A DNA stretch of 64,000 bases from Motilimonas sp. E26 (GTDB lineage Bacteria; Pseudomonadota; Gammaproteobacteria; Enterobacterales; CBDFNC01): assembly GCF_021278025.1 (NCBI RefSeq), contig NZ_JAIBHJ010000003.1, forward strand, positions 30,787 through 94,786, given 5' to 3'. Every line of letters begins with the position of its first letter. Within the stretch, counting starts at the first letter, position 1. Position numbers and translations under genes: made by a program. The notes under the pieces are model-generated. The model searched no databases. It had not been told where the DNA came from and saw nothing but the letters and a program-made list of their open reading frames with translations. Of this stretch, positions 35,689 through 46,115 are shown one piece after another.

Positions 35689-37188
35689 TTAAATCGCCAG
35701 TGGTGACTTCAGAACCAGTTCTACTCGGCGATTTTTTTGCATGTTGCTATCGCTGTCATTCGCTGCTTTGGGTGCGACAGGGCCAACGCCGACAGGATGT
35801 AACCGCGAGGGTTTTATCTGGTAGTTTTGTGTCAGCACTTTCACCACTTCTGCCGCGCGTTTTTGTGCCAGGCCTTGGTTATAGTCAAATGCCCCTTTAT
35901 TGTCAGTGTGCCCAACCACGTACAAGGTAATTTGATCTTGTTTTTTTAGAAAATCGGCTATCTCGTTTAGCTGTGGTGTTGAGCTTTCTTTAATGGTGTG
36001 TTTATTAAAATCAAATTCTATCCCATACAAAGAAACACTGCCTTTAGCGGCAATTTCTTTGGTTAAGCTATCGCTATCAATATTGAGATCGGCTTGGCTT
36101 ACTGCTTTTTCTTCAATGATGTCAGCAACAAATTCAACTTCGTATTTACCACTGGTTTGAAAGCTATACATTGAGGCATAAATTTTACCTTGGGGTGTTT
36201 GTTTCTCTGCCGTGAACAGGTAATAGTGACTTTTTTCACCCATGTTGTAGATGTCAGACTTATGATTTTTGGCAAACACAGTATTTTTCAAGTTGTCACG
36301 TAGCAGCATATTGCCACAGGTGGCTGCCGAGCACTCAAAAATGATTTGAAAGTCATTGTCTAATAAGGCATTCATATAATTTTTGTGTACTGCGTAGGGA
36401 CCAACACGTTTATCGATTCGGTAGTTTAGTGTTGTCACTTTACCTTCCACAGTTTTCGTCGGGATCTTCTTCTTGTAAGGTCCGGTAATTAACGGGTAAG
36501 GTTCAAAATCATTGCGACTAGACCAAACAAGATAACTGCCGGGAAAACGTGTCAGCATGGGGTGGTCTACCGCGCCATTTGCATCTTTTTCAGCGGGTTT
36601 AAGCTGTGAAAAATCCATCGGTTTAATAGTAAAGTTATTATCTACCTTTACTCCTGCACTTGGCATTGGCGTGCTAGAGATCTGCTCATAGGCGAGTAAT
36701 AACTCGTCTTTATAGCCTTGTTTTGCGAAAACAATAACAGCCTCTTGCTGGTCTGCGCTGCCTTTAACGGCAGTTAAATAGCCAAATTGATTTTTGTTTG
36801 CGCTGGTATAACCAACTTTGTATAAACCTTCATATCGGAAGTTATCATCAATTTTGGCTCGATAGGGTTTGGTACTGCATTGCTCTGTGCATTCAAGGTT
36901 AATTTGGTAGCCCGCAGCTGTCAGTTCTGCTTTCACTTCGCTTAGCCAATGGCGATAGTGCAGGCCATGTTTTCCGTCTATTTCTTGCACATATGAGGCG
37001 TAAGCCCCACTGAGGGTGGTATAGTTTTTGCCCGAGCTATCGGCGTGTATCTCAACGGGCACATAAGAATACTGTGTTGTTGCCAGTGATGTGCCAAGCT
37101 CGTGTTTGGCAATAACAAATTGGCCATTATTGGCTAAGGCTAAGCCGCTGACACTAGATAGAAGCAGAGCCGAAACTATATTGCGCAT
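35689..37188 (-). CDS. OmpA-domain outer-membrane protein, twin A
   Basis: Exported protein of 499 residues with a signal peptide (ending SGLALA, about residue 20). Two related DUF4892-like halves follow: the first around HYRHWLSEVKAELTAAGYQI, the second around GSYLVWSSRNDFEPYPLITG and KVTTLNYRIDKRVGPYAVHKNY (in part). The C-terminal 115 residues form an OmpA-like peptidoglycan-binding domain: FDFNKHTIKESS, VVGHTDNKGAFDYNQGLAQKRA (in part) and the NRRVEL end. It should anchor the outer membrane to the cell wall. A paralogue of identical length lies head to head at 37454-38953. Confidence 0.88.
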   Translation of the reverse strand: MRNIVSALLLSSVSGLALANNGQFVIAKHELGTSLATTQYSYVPVEIHADSSGKNYTTLSGAYASYVQEIDGKHGLHYRHWLSEVKAELTAAGYQINLECTEQCSTKPYRAKIDDNFRYEGLYKVGYTSANKNQFGYLTAVKGSADQQEAVIVFAKQGYKDELLLAYEQISSTPMPSAGVKVDNNFTIKPMDFSQLKPAEKDANGAVDHPMLTRFPGSYLVWSSRNDFEPYPLITGPYKKKIPTKTVEGKVTTLNYRIDKRVGPYAVHKNYMNALLDNDFQIIFECSAATCGNMLLRDNLKNTVFAKNHKSDIYNMGEKSHYYLFTAEKQTPQGKIYASMYSFQTSGKYEVEFVADIIEEKAVSQADLNIDSDSLTKEIAAKGSVSLYGIEFDFNKHTIKESSTPQLNEIADFLKKQDQITLYVVGHTDNKGAFDYNQGLAQKRAAEVVKVLTQNYQIKPSRLHPVGVGPVAPKAANDSDSNMQKNRRVELVLKSPLAI

Positions 37189-37453
37189 AAAAAAATCCTC
37201 ATCAATTCATAGTTGGCTTGGTAGGTTATCTATTTGATTTATATATGTCGAGATGCGAATCAGTATTGTTACGTATTTATTTTTGATGAAGTTTGAAAAT
37301 AAAGGGCAGACGCTTGTCATTCTTTGAGCAAGCTTAGGTTGTGCAGATTTGGTGCTTTTTTGTTTAATGAAATTTGTCTTTTTGTTGTTTTATTTATATC
37401 TCAAGGGTTTAATACCTTGATTAACTTCGCGTAGACCAAGCTTAAGGAAGAGA

Positions 37454-38953
37454 ATGAAGAATTTATGGCTATTTGCCTTCTTACTAACGATCAGTTGCCA
37501 TGGCTTTGCCACCGAGGTGAAATACATTATCCCTCCCCATGAACAAGGTGAAATAGAAAATCAGATTTATTTTGAGTATGCACCAATGGACATTCTTGAT
37601 AACGCCAGCGGTGAGAGCATGCAAACCTTGCTAGGGACATACCATAGTTATAATCAAACAATAGACGGTGACGTTGGGATTCATTATGCAGCATGGTTAC
37701 AAGAAGCGAAATCTAAGCTCACTGCCGCAGGTTATCAAATTCTGTTTTATTGTGATAAAGACTGTGAGGCATGGAAGTACAAAGAAATGACGGACAATGG
37801 TTTTCGTAAAGAAGTCAATCTATATGCTTATTGCTGCTCCAGTAACAATAAAGAAATCGCTTACCTTACCGCAACTAAGCAGCAAGCTGAGCAAACCTAC
37901 GCTATTTCATTGTTCTCTAACGGCAAAGACGATGAGTTACAAATCGCCTACGAACAGCTAGTTACCCGTGATGAGCCGACCTCACATGTTTCGGTCGAAC
38001 AAGGGTTTAAAATCGAACCATTGGATTTTTCAAGCTTTGAGGCACCAGAGCCAGACGAAGAAAATACCGCCGACCACCCGTTGTTAAGTCGTTTTCCCGG
38101 CAGTTATTTAGTGGCATCAAGCCGCAGTGATTTTGAGCTTTACCCTCTTATTACGGGCATAATGAAAGATGATAAAATCCCAAATAAAATGGTTGAGGGC
38201 AAGGTAACGACATTAAACTACCGTATCGATAAACAAGTGGGCACTTATGCTACTCACAAAAACTATCTAAATGCGTTACAAGCAGCTGGGTTTACAGTGA
38301 TTACAGAGTGCCCCGCTAAAACCTGCGGGAACAAGTTACTTTGGTATAACTACAGTGATACCGTATTTAAATCTCGTCATCACACCAACTTCCAGAACTT
38401 AAAATCCAGTTCCAATTACTATTTCTTTACCGCAGAAAAGTCGACCCCAGAAGGTAAAATATATCTTTCAATGGTCAGTGCCCAACCTTTCAATTCCCAT
38501 CCGGTTGAGCTGGTGGTTGATATCATAGAAGAAAAATCCATTAGCCAAGCAAACTTAAATATTAACAGTGATAGTTTGAGCAAGGCCATTGCCGCACAAG
38601 GTAAAGTGGCCTTGTATGGCATTGAATTTGATTTTGACCAACACACCATTAAACCAAGCTCAACTCAGCAGTTAACTGAAATCGCTAATTTTCTGAATGA
38701 AAAACCGGAAGTGGCGTTATACGTCGTAGGTCATACGGATAACAAAGGCTCATACGAGTACAACCAAGACCTTGCCGAAAAGCGGGCAACTGAGGTGGTG
38801 AATACTTTGGTATCGCAATTTAAAATTGCAGCATCGCGCCTACAACCTGTTGGCGTAGGGCCTGTTGCACCTAAAGCTGCTAATGATACTGATGGCAGTC
38901 GCCAGCAAAACAGACGAGTTGAGCTGGTATTAAAAGCGCCGCTGTTTTTGTAG
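37454..38953 (+). CDS. OmpA-domain outer-membrane protein, twin B
   Basis: Exported protein of 499 residues, the divergent paralogue of the neighbouring twin A, sharing its domain order and length. The signal peptide ends near CHGFA (residue 19). The paired DUF4892-like halves contain HYAAWLQEAKSKLTAAGYQI and GSYLVASSRSDFELYPLITG. The C-terminal OmpA domain carries FDFDQHTIKPSS, VVGHTDNKGSYEYNQ and NRRVEL. The N-terminal half is more diverged and has an extra vicinal cysteine pair (YCCSSNN). AAGGAAG precedes the ATG. The pair looks like an old inverted duplication with 265 bases of shared promoter region. Confidence 0.88.
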   Translation: MKNLWLFAFLLTISCHGFATEVKYIIPPHEQGEIENQIYFEYAPMDILDNASGESMQTLLGTYHSYNQTIDGDVGIHYAAWLQEAKSKLTAAGYQILFYCDKDCEAWKYKEMTDNGFRKEVNLYAYCCSSNNKEIAYLTATKQQAEQTYAISLFSNGKDDELQIAYEQLVTRDEPTSHVSVEQGFKIEPLDFSSFEAPEPDEENTADHPLLSRFPGSYLVASSRSDFELYPLITGIMKDDKIPNKMVEGKVTTLNYRIDKQVGTYATHKNYLNALQAAGFTVITECPAKTCGNKLLWYNYSDTVFKSRHHTNFQNLKSSSNYYFFTAEKSTPEGKIYLSMVSAQPFNSHPVELVVDIIEEKSISQANLNINSDSLSKAIAAQGKVALYGIEFDFDQHTIKPSSTQQLTEIANFLNEKPEVALYVVGHTDNKGSYEYNQDLAEKRATEVVNTLVSQFKIAASRLQPVGVGPVAPKAANDTDGSRQQNRRVELVLKAPLFL

Positions 38954-39024
38954 TTGGGTTTTATCGTTCTGCTTTGAATACCATGAGTATCTTGCGGTTG
39001 CTTGGGTGTAAATAAGGAGGACTC

Positions 39025-39306
39025 ATGTCGAAAGTGGTATTGCGAGGATATATTTTAGTGCCAACGGCTGATCTTGATGCGGTTAAGCAAGCACTGCCAA
39101 CACATCAAAGGCTGACTCAGGCTGAAGCTGGGTGCTTGGTATTTGATGTGAAGCAGTGCGCTGAGAGCCCATTAAGGTTTGATGTTTATGAAGTGTTTAT
39201 CGATAGTGCTTCGTTTGATGCCCATCAAGCAAGAGCCGCTGGTTCGGATTGGGCTAACGTATCAGCCAATGCAGAGCGGCATTATGAAGTTTTCCGGTGC
39301 GAGTAG
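39025..39306 (+). CDS. ABM domain monooxygenase-like protein
   Basis: Small dimeric alpha/beta-barrel protein of 93 residues with the antibiotic biosynthesis monooxygenase (ABM) fold: LRGYILVPTADLDAVKQALP at the N-terminus and FDVYEVFIDSASFDAHQ in the middle (about 51-67). Members act as quinol monooxygenases or heme oxygenases, and many have unknown substrates. The ATG is preceded by a strong AAGGAGG. It follows the OmpA-domain gene on the same strand. Two other ABM-type genes lie at 54553-54843 and 59710-59970. Confidence 0.82.
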   Translation: MSKVVLRGYILVPTADLDAVKQALPTHQRLTQAEAGCLVFDVKQCAESPLRFDVYEVFIDSASFDAHQARAAGSDWANVSANAERHYEVFRCE

Positions 39307-39343
39307 CTCTGCGCCTAACACTACAGAACACTTAATCGTATTT

Positions 39344-40207
39344 TTATGCTAAATACTTAGCATGAAACGCTAAGTGTTCATCAATAAAGCTCGAGATAAA
39401 AAAGTAGCTGTGATCATATCCTGGCTGCATTCTTAATCTGAGATCACTACCTGATATGGCGGCGGCGTCGACTAAGCTTTGCGGATTAAGTTGCTCGGCT
39501 AAAAAATTATCGGCCTCGCCTTGGTCAACTAATATCGACAGCTCGGTTTTATTGGCCTTGAGTAATTCAGCGGCGTCGTATTCCAGCCAGCTTGTTTTAT
39601 CCTCGCCTAAGTAATGAGCAAAGGCTTTTTGTCCCCAAGGGCAATTGCTTGGATGACAGATAGGGCTAAAGGCCGATACTGAGGTGTAGCGCTGCGGATT
39701 TTTCAGGGCAATGGCTAAGGCGCCGTGTCCGCCCATGCTGTGGCCAGAAATGGCGCGCTGTGTGGTGACGGGAAAATGGGCTTCAATCAATGGGGGGAGC
39801 TCATGCACTATGTAATCATACATTTGATAATGGCGCTGCCACGGCGCTTGAGTGGCGTTGAGGTAAAACCCCGCGCCTAAGCCTAAGTCATAAGCGCCAT
39901 CGGGCGCATCTGGCACCTCATCACCGCGCGGGCTAGTATCAGGGGCGACGATCGCCATGCCAAGCTGGGCGGCCATTTTAAAGGCGCCGGCTTTTTGCAT
40001 AAAATTCTCATCGCTGCAGGTGAGCCCTGATAGCCAGTACAATACCGGCACCTTGTTAGCTGCACTGGCATTGGGTGGCAAAAAGATGGCAAAGCGCATG
40101 TTACATGCGGTGGTACTGGCTGGGTGTTGATATTGCTGATGCCAGCCTCCCGCGACTTTGGCTTGGCTTAATTGCGTTAGCTGAGTTGATGGGGCGTTTG
40201 AGCTCAT
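39344..40207 (-). CDS. frmB: S-formylglutathione hydrolase
   Basis: Esterase of 287 residues that hydrolyses S-formylglutathione to formate and glutathione, the last step of glutathione-dependent formaldehyde detoxification. The nucleophile is the Ser in SGHSMGGHGAL (elbow GHSMGG), with Asp in SILVDQGEADNFL and His in YDHSYFFI completing the triad. The conserved KVPVLYWLSGLTCSDENFMQKAG (in part) is also present. It is downstream of the S-hydroxymethylglutathione dehydrogenase gene on the same strand (66-base gap), forming the expected operon. Confidence 0.96.
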   Translation of the reverse strand: MSSNAPSTQLTQLSQAKVAGGWHQQYQHPASTTACNMRFAIFLPPNASAANKVPVLYWLSGLTCSDENFMQKAGAFKMAAQLGMAIVAPDTSPRGDEVPDAPDGAYDLGLGAGFYLNATQAPWQRHYQMYDYIVHELPPLIEAHFPVTTQRAISGHSMGGHGALAIALKNPQRYTSVSAFSPICHPSNCPWGQKAFAHYLGEDKTSWLEYDAAELLKANKTELSILVDQGEADNFLAEQLNPQSLVDAAAISGSDLRLRMQPGYDHSYFFISSFIDEHLAFHAKYLA

Positions 40208-40273
40208 GATGTCCTCTTTTTATGATGCTGACCCGAAATAACAACGGGTCAGCGCTTATTTGACAAAGTGCAG

Positions 40274-41449
<1,176 letters not shown>

Positions 41450-41561
41450 TTATTACTCGCTAGCAAGATCAATCAAGCTAAGCGTTTTCTATTCTATTGT
41501 TATCGTGACGCGCTTTGGTTTGCTCTAGTTAGTTATTTTGCTCCCTATTGTGCGATGAAAT

Positions 41562-42464
41562 TTAATTGTCAACGACTAAATGCTCAGTTACATAATCAAT
41601 AAATACTCGCACTTTACTTGGTTGATGTTGCTTAGATGCGTAATAAATCATAATCGGCGTCCCTGTCGCGGGAAAATCCGCTAACACCTCCACTAACGCA
41701 CCAGATTGCAACTCATCTTGTACCAACCATCGGCTTAATAAAGTCACACCTAAGCCCTCTAGAGCAAGCTTACTGGTCAATTCAATGTTAGTCACTGATA
41801 AGGCAGGATCGCCATGAATAACAATGAGCTTATTATCCGGCGTATTAAACTGCCAAGGCACAATGCGATAAGTTGTTGGTGAACGGTAACAAACACGCGC
41901 TAAGGTGTTTAATTCGCTAGGGTGCGCTGGCATACCATGTTTGGTGATAAATGCAGGCGAAGCGACCGCGACTAAACTCAGTGGGCATAATCGACGAGCA
42001 ATCATGGTTGAATCAGAAGGTAAGGAATTGCCAATCGCGACATCTATGCCTTCTTTGATCATGTCCACCACTTTATCTTCAAACCTCAGATCCAACTGCA
42101 CATCGGGATAAGCACGGCAAAACCCTGCAATCAAAGGCAAAAGATGCTGACGACCAAATCCATACGGCACACTTACTCTTAATAGGCCATTAGGGTGCAT
42201 TTGTGCTGGTGAGTGCTGAGTTAATACAGAATCCAGCTGCTCAAGTAAAGGCGCAACCTGCTGATAAAATCGCTGCCCCTCATCGGTTAAGGAAAGGGCA
42301 TGAGTTGTTCGATGAAATAGACGCTGTGCTAACTGCTGTTCTAAGTTACCTATGCTCTTGCTCACTGCCGCAGGCGTGACGCCCATTTTTCGTGCGGCTT
42401 TGGAAAAATTTAACGTTTCACATACGGTTAAAAATACAGGCAAAAAACGTGCTAAAGCGAGCAT
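41562..42464 (-). CDS. LysR family transcriptional regulator
   Basis: Regulator of 300 residues. The N-terminal winged helix (FLTVCETLNFSKAARKMGVTPAAVSKSIGNLEQQLAQRLFHR, in part, about 11-52) is followed by the periplasmic-binding-like effector domain from about 90. It is divergent from the Gfo/Idh/MocA oxidoreductase gene with 148 bases between them, the usual layout for a LysR gene and its target. The effector is unknown. Confidence 0.92.
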   Translation of the reverse strand: MLALARFLPVFLTVCETLNFSKAARKMGVTPAAVSKSIGNLEQQLAQRLFHRTTHALSLTDEGQRFYQQVAPLLEQLDSVLTQHSPAQMHPNGLLRVSVPYGFGRQHLLPLIAGFCRAYPDVQLDLRFEDKVVDMIKEGIDVAIGNSLPSDSTMIARRLCPLSLVAVASPAFITKHGMPAHPSELNTLARVCYRSPTTYRIVPWQFNTPDNKLIVIHGDPALSVTNIELTSKLALEGLGVTLLSRWLVQDELQSGALVEVLADFPATGTPIMIYYASKQHQPSKVRVFIDYVTEHLVVDN

Positions 42465-42612
42465 CTTCTTCTCCGTCTAATTTGTTGTTGCAAGTCATTA
42501 ACTCACACTGGCTGATACTATTAGTTGAAACTGTTTGCACCAATTAGATACTAGAAGTTACAGCTTGTTCAAGTAGCATATTAACTAACGTTAATAATCA
42601 GGTTGGTAAATT

Positions 42613-43599
42613 ATGAACAAAATCAATTGGGGCATCATAGGCACAGGTAACATCGCGCATCAATTTGCAAGCGCACTGGTCACATTGAGCGACGCTAAGT
42701 TATATGCCGTGACATCTCGACAACAAGCGACTGCAGTAAGCTTTGCTCAAGAATTTAACATTGAGCATTCATATGATGAGCTGAGTAGTATGTTAGCAGA
42801 GGCAGACTTAGATGTGGTTTATATTGCGACTCCCCATCCCCAGCATTATGAACAGGCCAAAGCATGTATTTTGGCTGGTAAATCGGTACTTTGTGAAAAG
42901 CCAATGACTTTAAATAAAGCACAATCTTGTGAGTTGGTTGCGCTTGCTAAGCAGCATCAGGTGTTCTTAATGGAAGCCATGATGATCCCTATGTTTCCTG
43001 CGATCCAAGCTTTACAAGACTTAATTGCCCGTGGTGACATTGGCACATTAAAGAGTATCCATGCAGGAATGGGCTTTAACTCACCACGAGATTGGCAAAG
43101 CCGCGTGTTTAACCCAGAGTTAGCCGGTGGCGCATTGCTTGATGTTGGTATTTATCCACTCACTTTTGCCCATATTTTAGCGAACAACAGCTTAACCGAC
43201 ATTAGCAGTCAAGTAGAGAAAGCTGAAACGGGCGTGGATCTGCAATCAGTTGTTAACTTAGGCTACCAATCTGGGGTGATTGCGAGCTTAAGCAACAGCA
43301 TTGGCCATTTTATCCCTTGTGTGGCGACGGTTATGGGCGATAAAGCCATGGTGGAAATTCCACATTTTAGCTACGCGCCAACCGAGTTAATCATCAAGGA
43401 CCAAATGGGCAACATCACTAACACCTTGTCATTTGATAACTCACAAGGCGCTTATTACCTTGAAGCGCAGCATGTGCATCATTGCTTACGTAACGGCTTG
43501 CTTGAAAGCCCATTAGTTCCCCACCAACAAACCTTGGCCATACTTGAAATGATGGATACCTTGAGAGCACAGTGGCAGCTTGTTTACCCAGGTGAATAA
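42613..43599 (+). CDS. Gfo/Idh/MocA family oxidoreductase, twin A
   Basis: NAD(P)-dependent oxidoreductase of 328 residues. The Rossmann N-terminus reads WGIIGTGNIAHQFASAL (about 5-21), the EKP catalytic motif is in LCEKPMTLNK (about 96-105) and the C-terminal domain has GGALLDVGIYPLTFAH. Members act on sugars, inositols or dihydrodiols, and the substrate is unknown here. The gene is divergent from a LysR regulator. Its paralogue of the same length lies tail to tail at 43858-44844 and shares long identical stretches (for instance SPLVPHQQTLA near the C-terminus). Confidence 0.93.
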   Translation: MNKINWGIIGTGNIAHQFASALVTLSDAKLYAVTSRQQATAVSFAQEFNIEHSYDELSSMLAEADLDVVYIATPHPQHYEQAKACILAGKSVLCEKPMTLNKAQSCELVALAKQHQVFLMEAMMIPMFPAIQALQDLIARGDIGTLKSIHAGMGFNSPRDWQSRVFNPELAGGALLDVGIYPLTFAHILANNSLTDISSQVEKAETGVDLQSVVNLGYQSGVIASLSNSIGHFIPCVATVMGDKAMVEIPHFSYAPTELIIKDQMGNITNTLSFDNSQGAYYLEAQHVHHCLRNGLLESPLVPHQQTLAILEMMDTLRAQWQLVYPGE

Positions 43600-43714
43600 G
43601 AGCGGGTTAAATTCATGCTTAGTGATCGCAAGACGGGCAATTTGAAACACTAACAATCACACTCTGGCCACAAACATTTAATAGAAGGGGCAGATAAACG
43701 GCTAAAACGAGCAA

Positions 43715-43770
43715 AAGCAAGTATTTAATCTCGGCAGTATCCATGGCCATGTTGTACTAAATACTTGCTT
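43715..43770. repeat. Perfect 13-bp inverted repeat between the convergent twins
   Basis: AAGCAAGTATTTA (43715-43727) and TAAATACTTGCTT (43758-43770) are perfect inverted copies separated by 30 bases. They lie between the two convergent oxidoreductase genes and could act as a bidirectional 3' hairpin or mark the axis of an old inverted duplication. Confidence 0.75.
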
Positions 43771-43857
43771 CCCTTGGTTGTTATCGTCTCGATATGTTGG
43801 GTTGTTTTTCGCTATGAATAGATTTCACCCATGGGTTAATTATGGCATTTACACCCT

Positions 43858-44844
43858 TTATTCACCTGGGTAGGTAAGTTGCCACTGCGCTCTTAGTGTA
43901 TCCATCATTTCTAGCACCGCTAAGGTTTGCTGGTGAGGAACCAAGGGACTTTCCTGTAAGCCAGCGCGTAAGCATTCATTAACGTGTTTCGCTTCAAGGT
44001 AGTAGCTACTGCGTTCGGTGGTACAATTAATCACTTCGAGCTGTTCACCCATTTGATCCCTGATGATGACTTGGCTAGGGCCAAAGCTGAAATTGACTAC
44101 TTCCGCCCATGTTTTATCACCAAAGACACAAGCCGTACAAGGTAAGTAGTGGCCTACGCTGCAAGATAAGTTAGCAATGATGCCAGAGTCATAGTTCAAG
44201 GCGATACTCGATTGTAAGTCGACGCCTGTGACCGCTTTTTCCACTTGGCTTTGCATTGAGAGCGGAGCTGATTGAGTGATCATATAAGCGAAAGTAAGGG
44301 GGTAGATGCCGATATCTAACAGTGCTCCGCCTGCTAATTCAGGGTTAAATATTCTACTGCTCCAATCTCTTGGTGCGTTAAAGCCCATGCTGGCTTGAAT
44401 ACCTCTCACTTCGCCTAACGTGCCTTGTTCAATCAGGTGTTTTAACTCGGCGATAGCTGGAAATAGGGGGATCAACATGGCTTCCATCAAAAACAAACCT
44501 TGCTGGCGAGCTAGGACAACTAATTCTTCAGCTTGTTTTTTATTTAATGTCATCGGCTTTTCACACAACACCGACTTACCCGCTAATAGGCAAGCTTTGG
44601 CTTGTGCGAAGTGTTGGGGGTGAGGTGTTGCGATATAGACGACATCCAGCTCAGGCAGCGCTAGCATTGCATCTAATGTGTCAAAAGGGTGTGCAATAGC
44701 AAACTCATTAGCAAATTTTTTGGCAGAACTATGTTGGCGAGAGGTCACGGTAAGTAATGTTGTACCATCAAGCTGTTGCAATGCGCTGGCAAATTGGTGG
44801 GCGATGTTTCCGGTGCCGATGATACCCCATTGAATATTTGTCAT
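43858..44844 (-). CDS. Gfo/Idh/MocA family oxidoreductase, twin B
   Basis: NAD(P)-dependent oxidoreductase of 328 residues, clearly the paralogue of 42613-43599. N-terminus WGIIGTGNIAHQFASALQQL, EKP motif in LCEKPMTLNKKQAEE, and GGALLDIGIYPLTFAYM in the C-terminal domain. Stretches of 20 or more residues are nearly identical between the twins while the ends of loops differ. Its ATG overlaps the stop of the upstream TetR gene by four bases, so it is translationally coupled to that regulator. The substrate is unknown. Confidence 0.93.
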   Translation of the reverse strand: MTNIQWGIIGTGNIAHQFASALQQLDGTTLLTVTSRQHSSAKKFANEFAIAHPFDTLDAMLALPELDVVYIATPHPQHFAQAKACLLAGKSVLCEKPMTLNKKQAEELVVLARQQGLFLMEAMLIPLFPAIAELKHLIEQGTLGEVRGIQASMGFNAPRDWSSRIFNPELAGGALLDIGIYPLTFAYMITQSAPLSMQSQVEKAVTGVDLQSSIALNYDSGIIANLSCSVGHYLPCTACVFGDKTWAEVVNFSFGPSQVIIRDQMGEQLEVINCTTERSSYYLEAKHVNECLRAGLQESPLVPHQQTLAVLEMMDTLRAQWQLTYPGE

Positions 44845-45449
44845 TGCTTGTCCTTGGTTGCTTGGCTGGCGAAATAGTTATTTATGATAGTGACGCACTT
44901 TTGTGCACTTTGTAAATCTTGATCCACTTGAGCAGAGATGATGGCCCCTTCTTTTAGCAGGTAAACTAAATTTAAAAGTGGCTCATCTGCATTAGATAAA
45001 TGTTGCTGAATAAGTTGGCGTATTTTGTGTTTATGCGCTTTGCAATAGTGAGCTGCCTGAGGGTATTGTCCGTCACACTCTGCTGAACTATTAATAAAAA
45101 AGCAGCCGCGAAATGGACTAAGCTCAGGAACTTGATTATTAAACCAAGCCGTTAAGGCATTGAATAGCCCGATAACCACTTGCTGGTTTTTTGCGTGGGG
45201 ATTGAGAGCATCAGGTAAGTTTTGCCGAACGTTAGTTAATTCCTTGGTTAACCAAGTGACAAAACGCTGATCCCGCGCTTCGAGTGCAGCCATTACTAAC
45301 TCTTCTTTACTCGAAAAATGATTGTAGAGGGTTTTTTTTGCAACCCCTGACACTTTTAGTATTTCATTAATACCCACTGAGTTGATGCCTTGCTGATAGA
45401 ACAAGGTGAGTCCAGTTTCGATTAACAATTGCCGTTTGTCATTAGCCAT
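44841..45449 (-). CDS. TetR/AcrR family transcriptional regulator
   Basis: Repressor of 202 residues. The N-terminal helix-turn-helix includes GINSVGINEILKVSGVAKKTLYNHFSSKEEL (in part, about 24-54). The C-terminal region is a ligand-binding helical domain of the AcrR/NemR type. I use the ATG at 45449 because AGGAG is seven bases upstream; the frame extends to 45485. It heads an operon with the Gfo/Idh/MocA gene and faces the HPP gene across a palindromic operator. The ligand is unknown. Confidence 0.92.
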   Translation of the reverse strand: MANDKRQLLIETGLTLFYQQGINSVGINEILKVSGVAKKTLYNHFSSKEELVMAALEARDQRFVTWLTKELTNVRQNLPDALNPHAKNQQVVIGLFNALTAWFNNQVPELSPFRGCFFINSSAECDGQYPQAAHYCKAHKHKIRQLIQQHLSNADEPLLNLVYLLKEGAIISAQVDQDLQSAQKCVTIINNYFASQATKDKQ

Positions 45450-45497
45450 GCCGTCACTCCTATATTGACTAAAACATGTTGACACAGGGAGACTGAG

Positions 45498-45532
45498 TTG
45501 TCTACCATTTGCTTGTAGACAAAGTTGTCTAC
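45498..45532. promoter_or_regulatory. Palindromic operator between TetR and HPP genes
   Basis: GTAGACAAAGTTGTCTAC (45515-45532) is a perfect dyad with 8-base arms around AG. A third half-site, TTGTCTAC, lies at 45498-45505 and pairs with the central arm, so the sequence offers two overlapping dyads. It lies between the divergent TetR and HPP genes, the expected place for autoregulation. Confidence 0.82.
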
Positions 45533-45558
45533 TTTTTTTTAATGGGAAGGATGATGTT

Positions 45559-46032
45559 ATGGGACATATTAGCGTGTCATTATTGGCTGGGTTCGGTGCC
45601 TTTGTGGCGATAGGCTTACTTTCATTGGCTGATAGTTTAGCTGCGCATGGGGTTGGTTTTCAGGGACTTTGGTTAATGGCACCACTGGGAGCAACGGCAG
45701 TATTGGTTTTTGGTGTGCCAGCAAGTCCGTTAGCGCAGCCAAAAAACGTGATCTTCGGTCATTTGATCACCGCGACTATCGGAGTGGTGTTTACGTTGTA
45801 TATCGGGGTGACTCCGTTAACTTTAGCGTTAGCAACAGGCTTGGCTGTGTCAGCAATGTTAGTCACTAAAACTACTCATCCACCAGCGGGGGCGAATCCT
45901 ATTTTAATCATGTTAACGGGGCAGACTTGGTGGTTTTTGGTTTCACCTGTGTTAACCGGAGCCGTGACGCTAGTATTAGTTGGTTGGTTGATGAGAAAGT
46001 TGCAACAGCGTTTTGTAAGTTTAACTCACTGA
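45559..46032 (+). CDS. HPP family membrane protein
   Basis: Integral membrane protein of 157 residues with about five hydrophobic segments. The family name motif HPP is visible in TTHPPAGANPIL (about 111-122), and PLGATAVLVFGVPASPLAQPKNV (in part) precedes it. Plant and cyanobacterial HPP proteins transport nitrite; for other bacteria the substrate is uncertain. GGAAGG lies eight bases upstream of the ATG. The palindromic TetR operator upstream suggests it is repressed by the TetR protein. Confidence 0.87.
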   Translation: MGHISVSLLAGFGAFVAIGLLSLADSLAAHGVGFQGLWLMAPLGATAVLVFGVPASPLAQPKNVIFGHLITATIGVVFTLYIGVTPLTLALATGLAVSAMLVTKTTHPPAGANPILIMLTGQTWWFLVSPVLTGAVTLVLVGWLMRKLQQRFVSLTH

Positions 46033-46115
46033 TGCATGCTAGCTACTAGAAAGGTGTATTATTATCTGGTAGCTTATTGAAATATCAATGAAATAAATAA
46101 TAGTCGGAGTATGTT

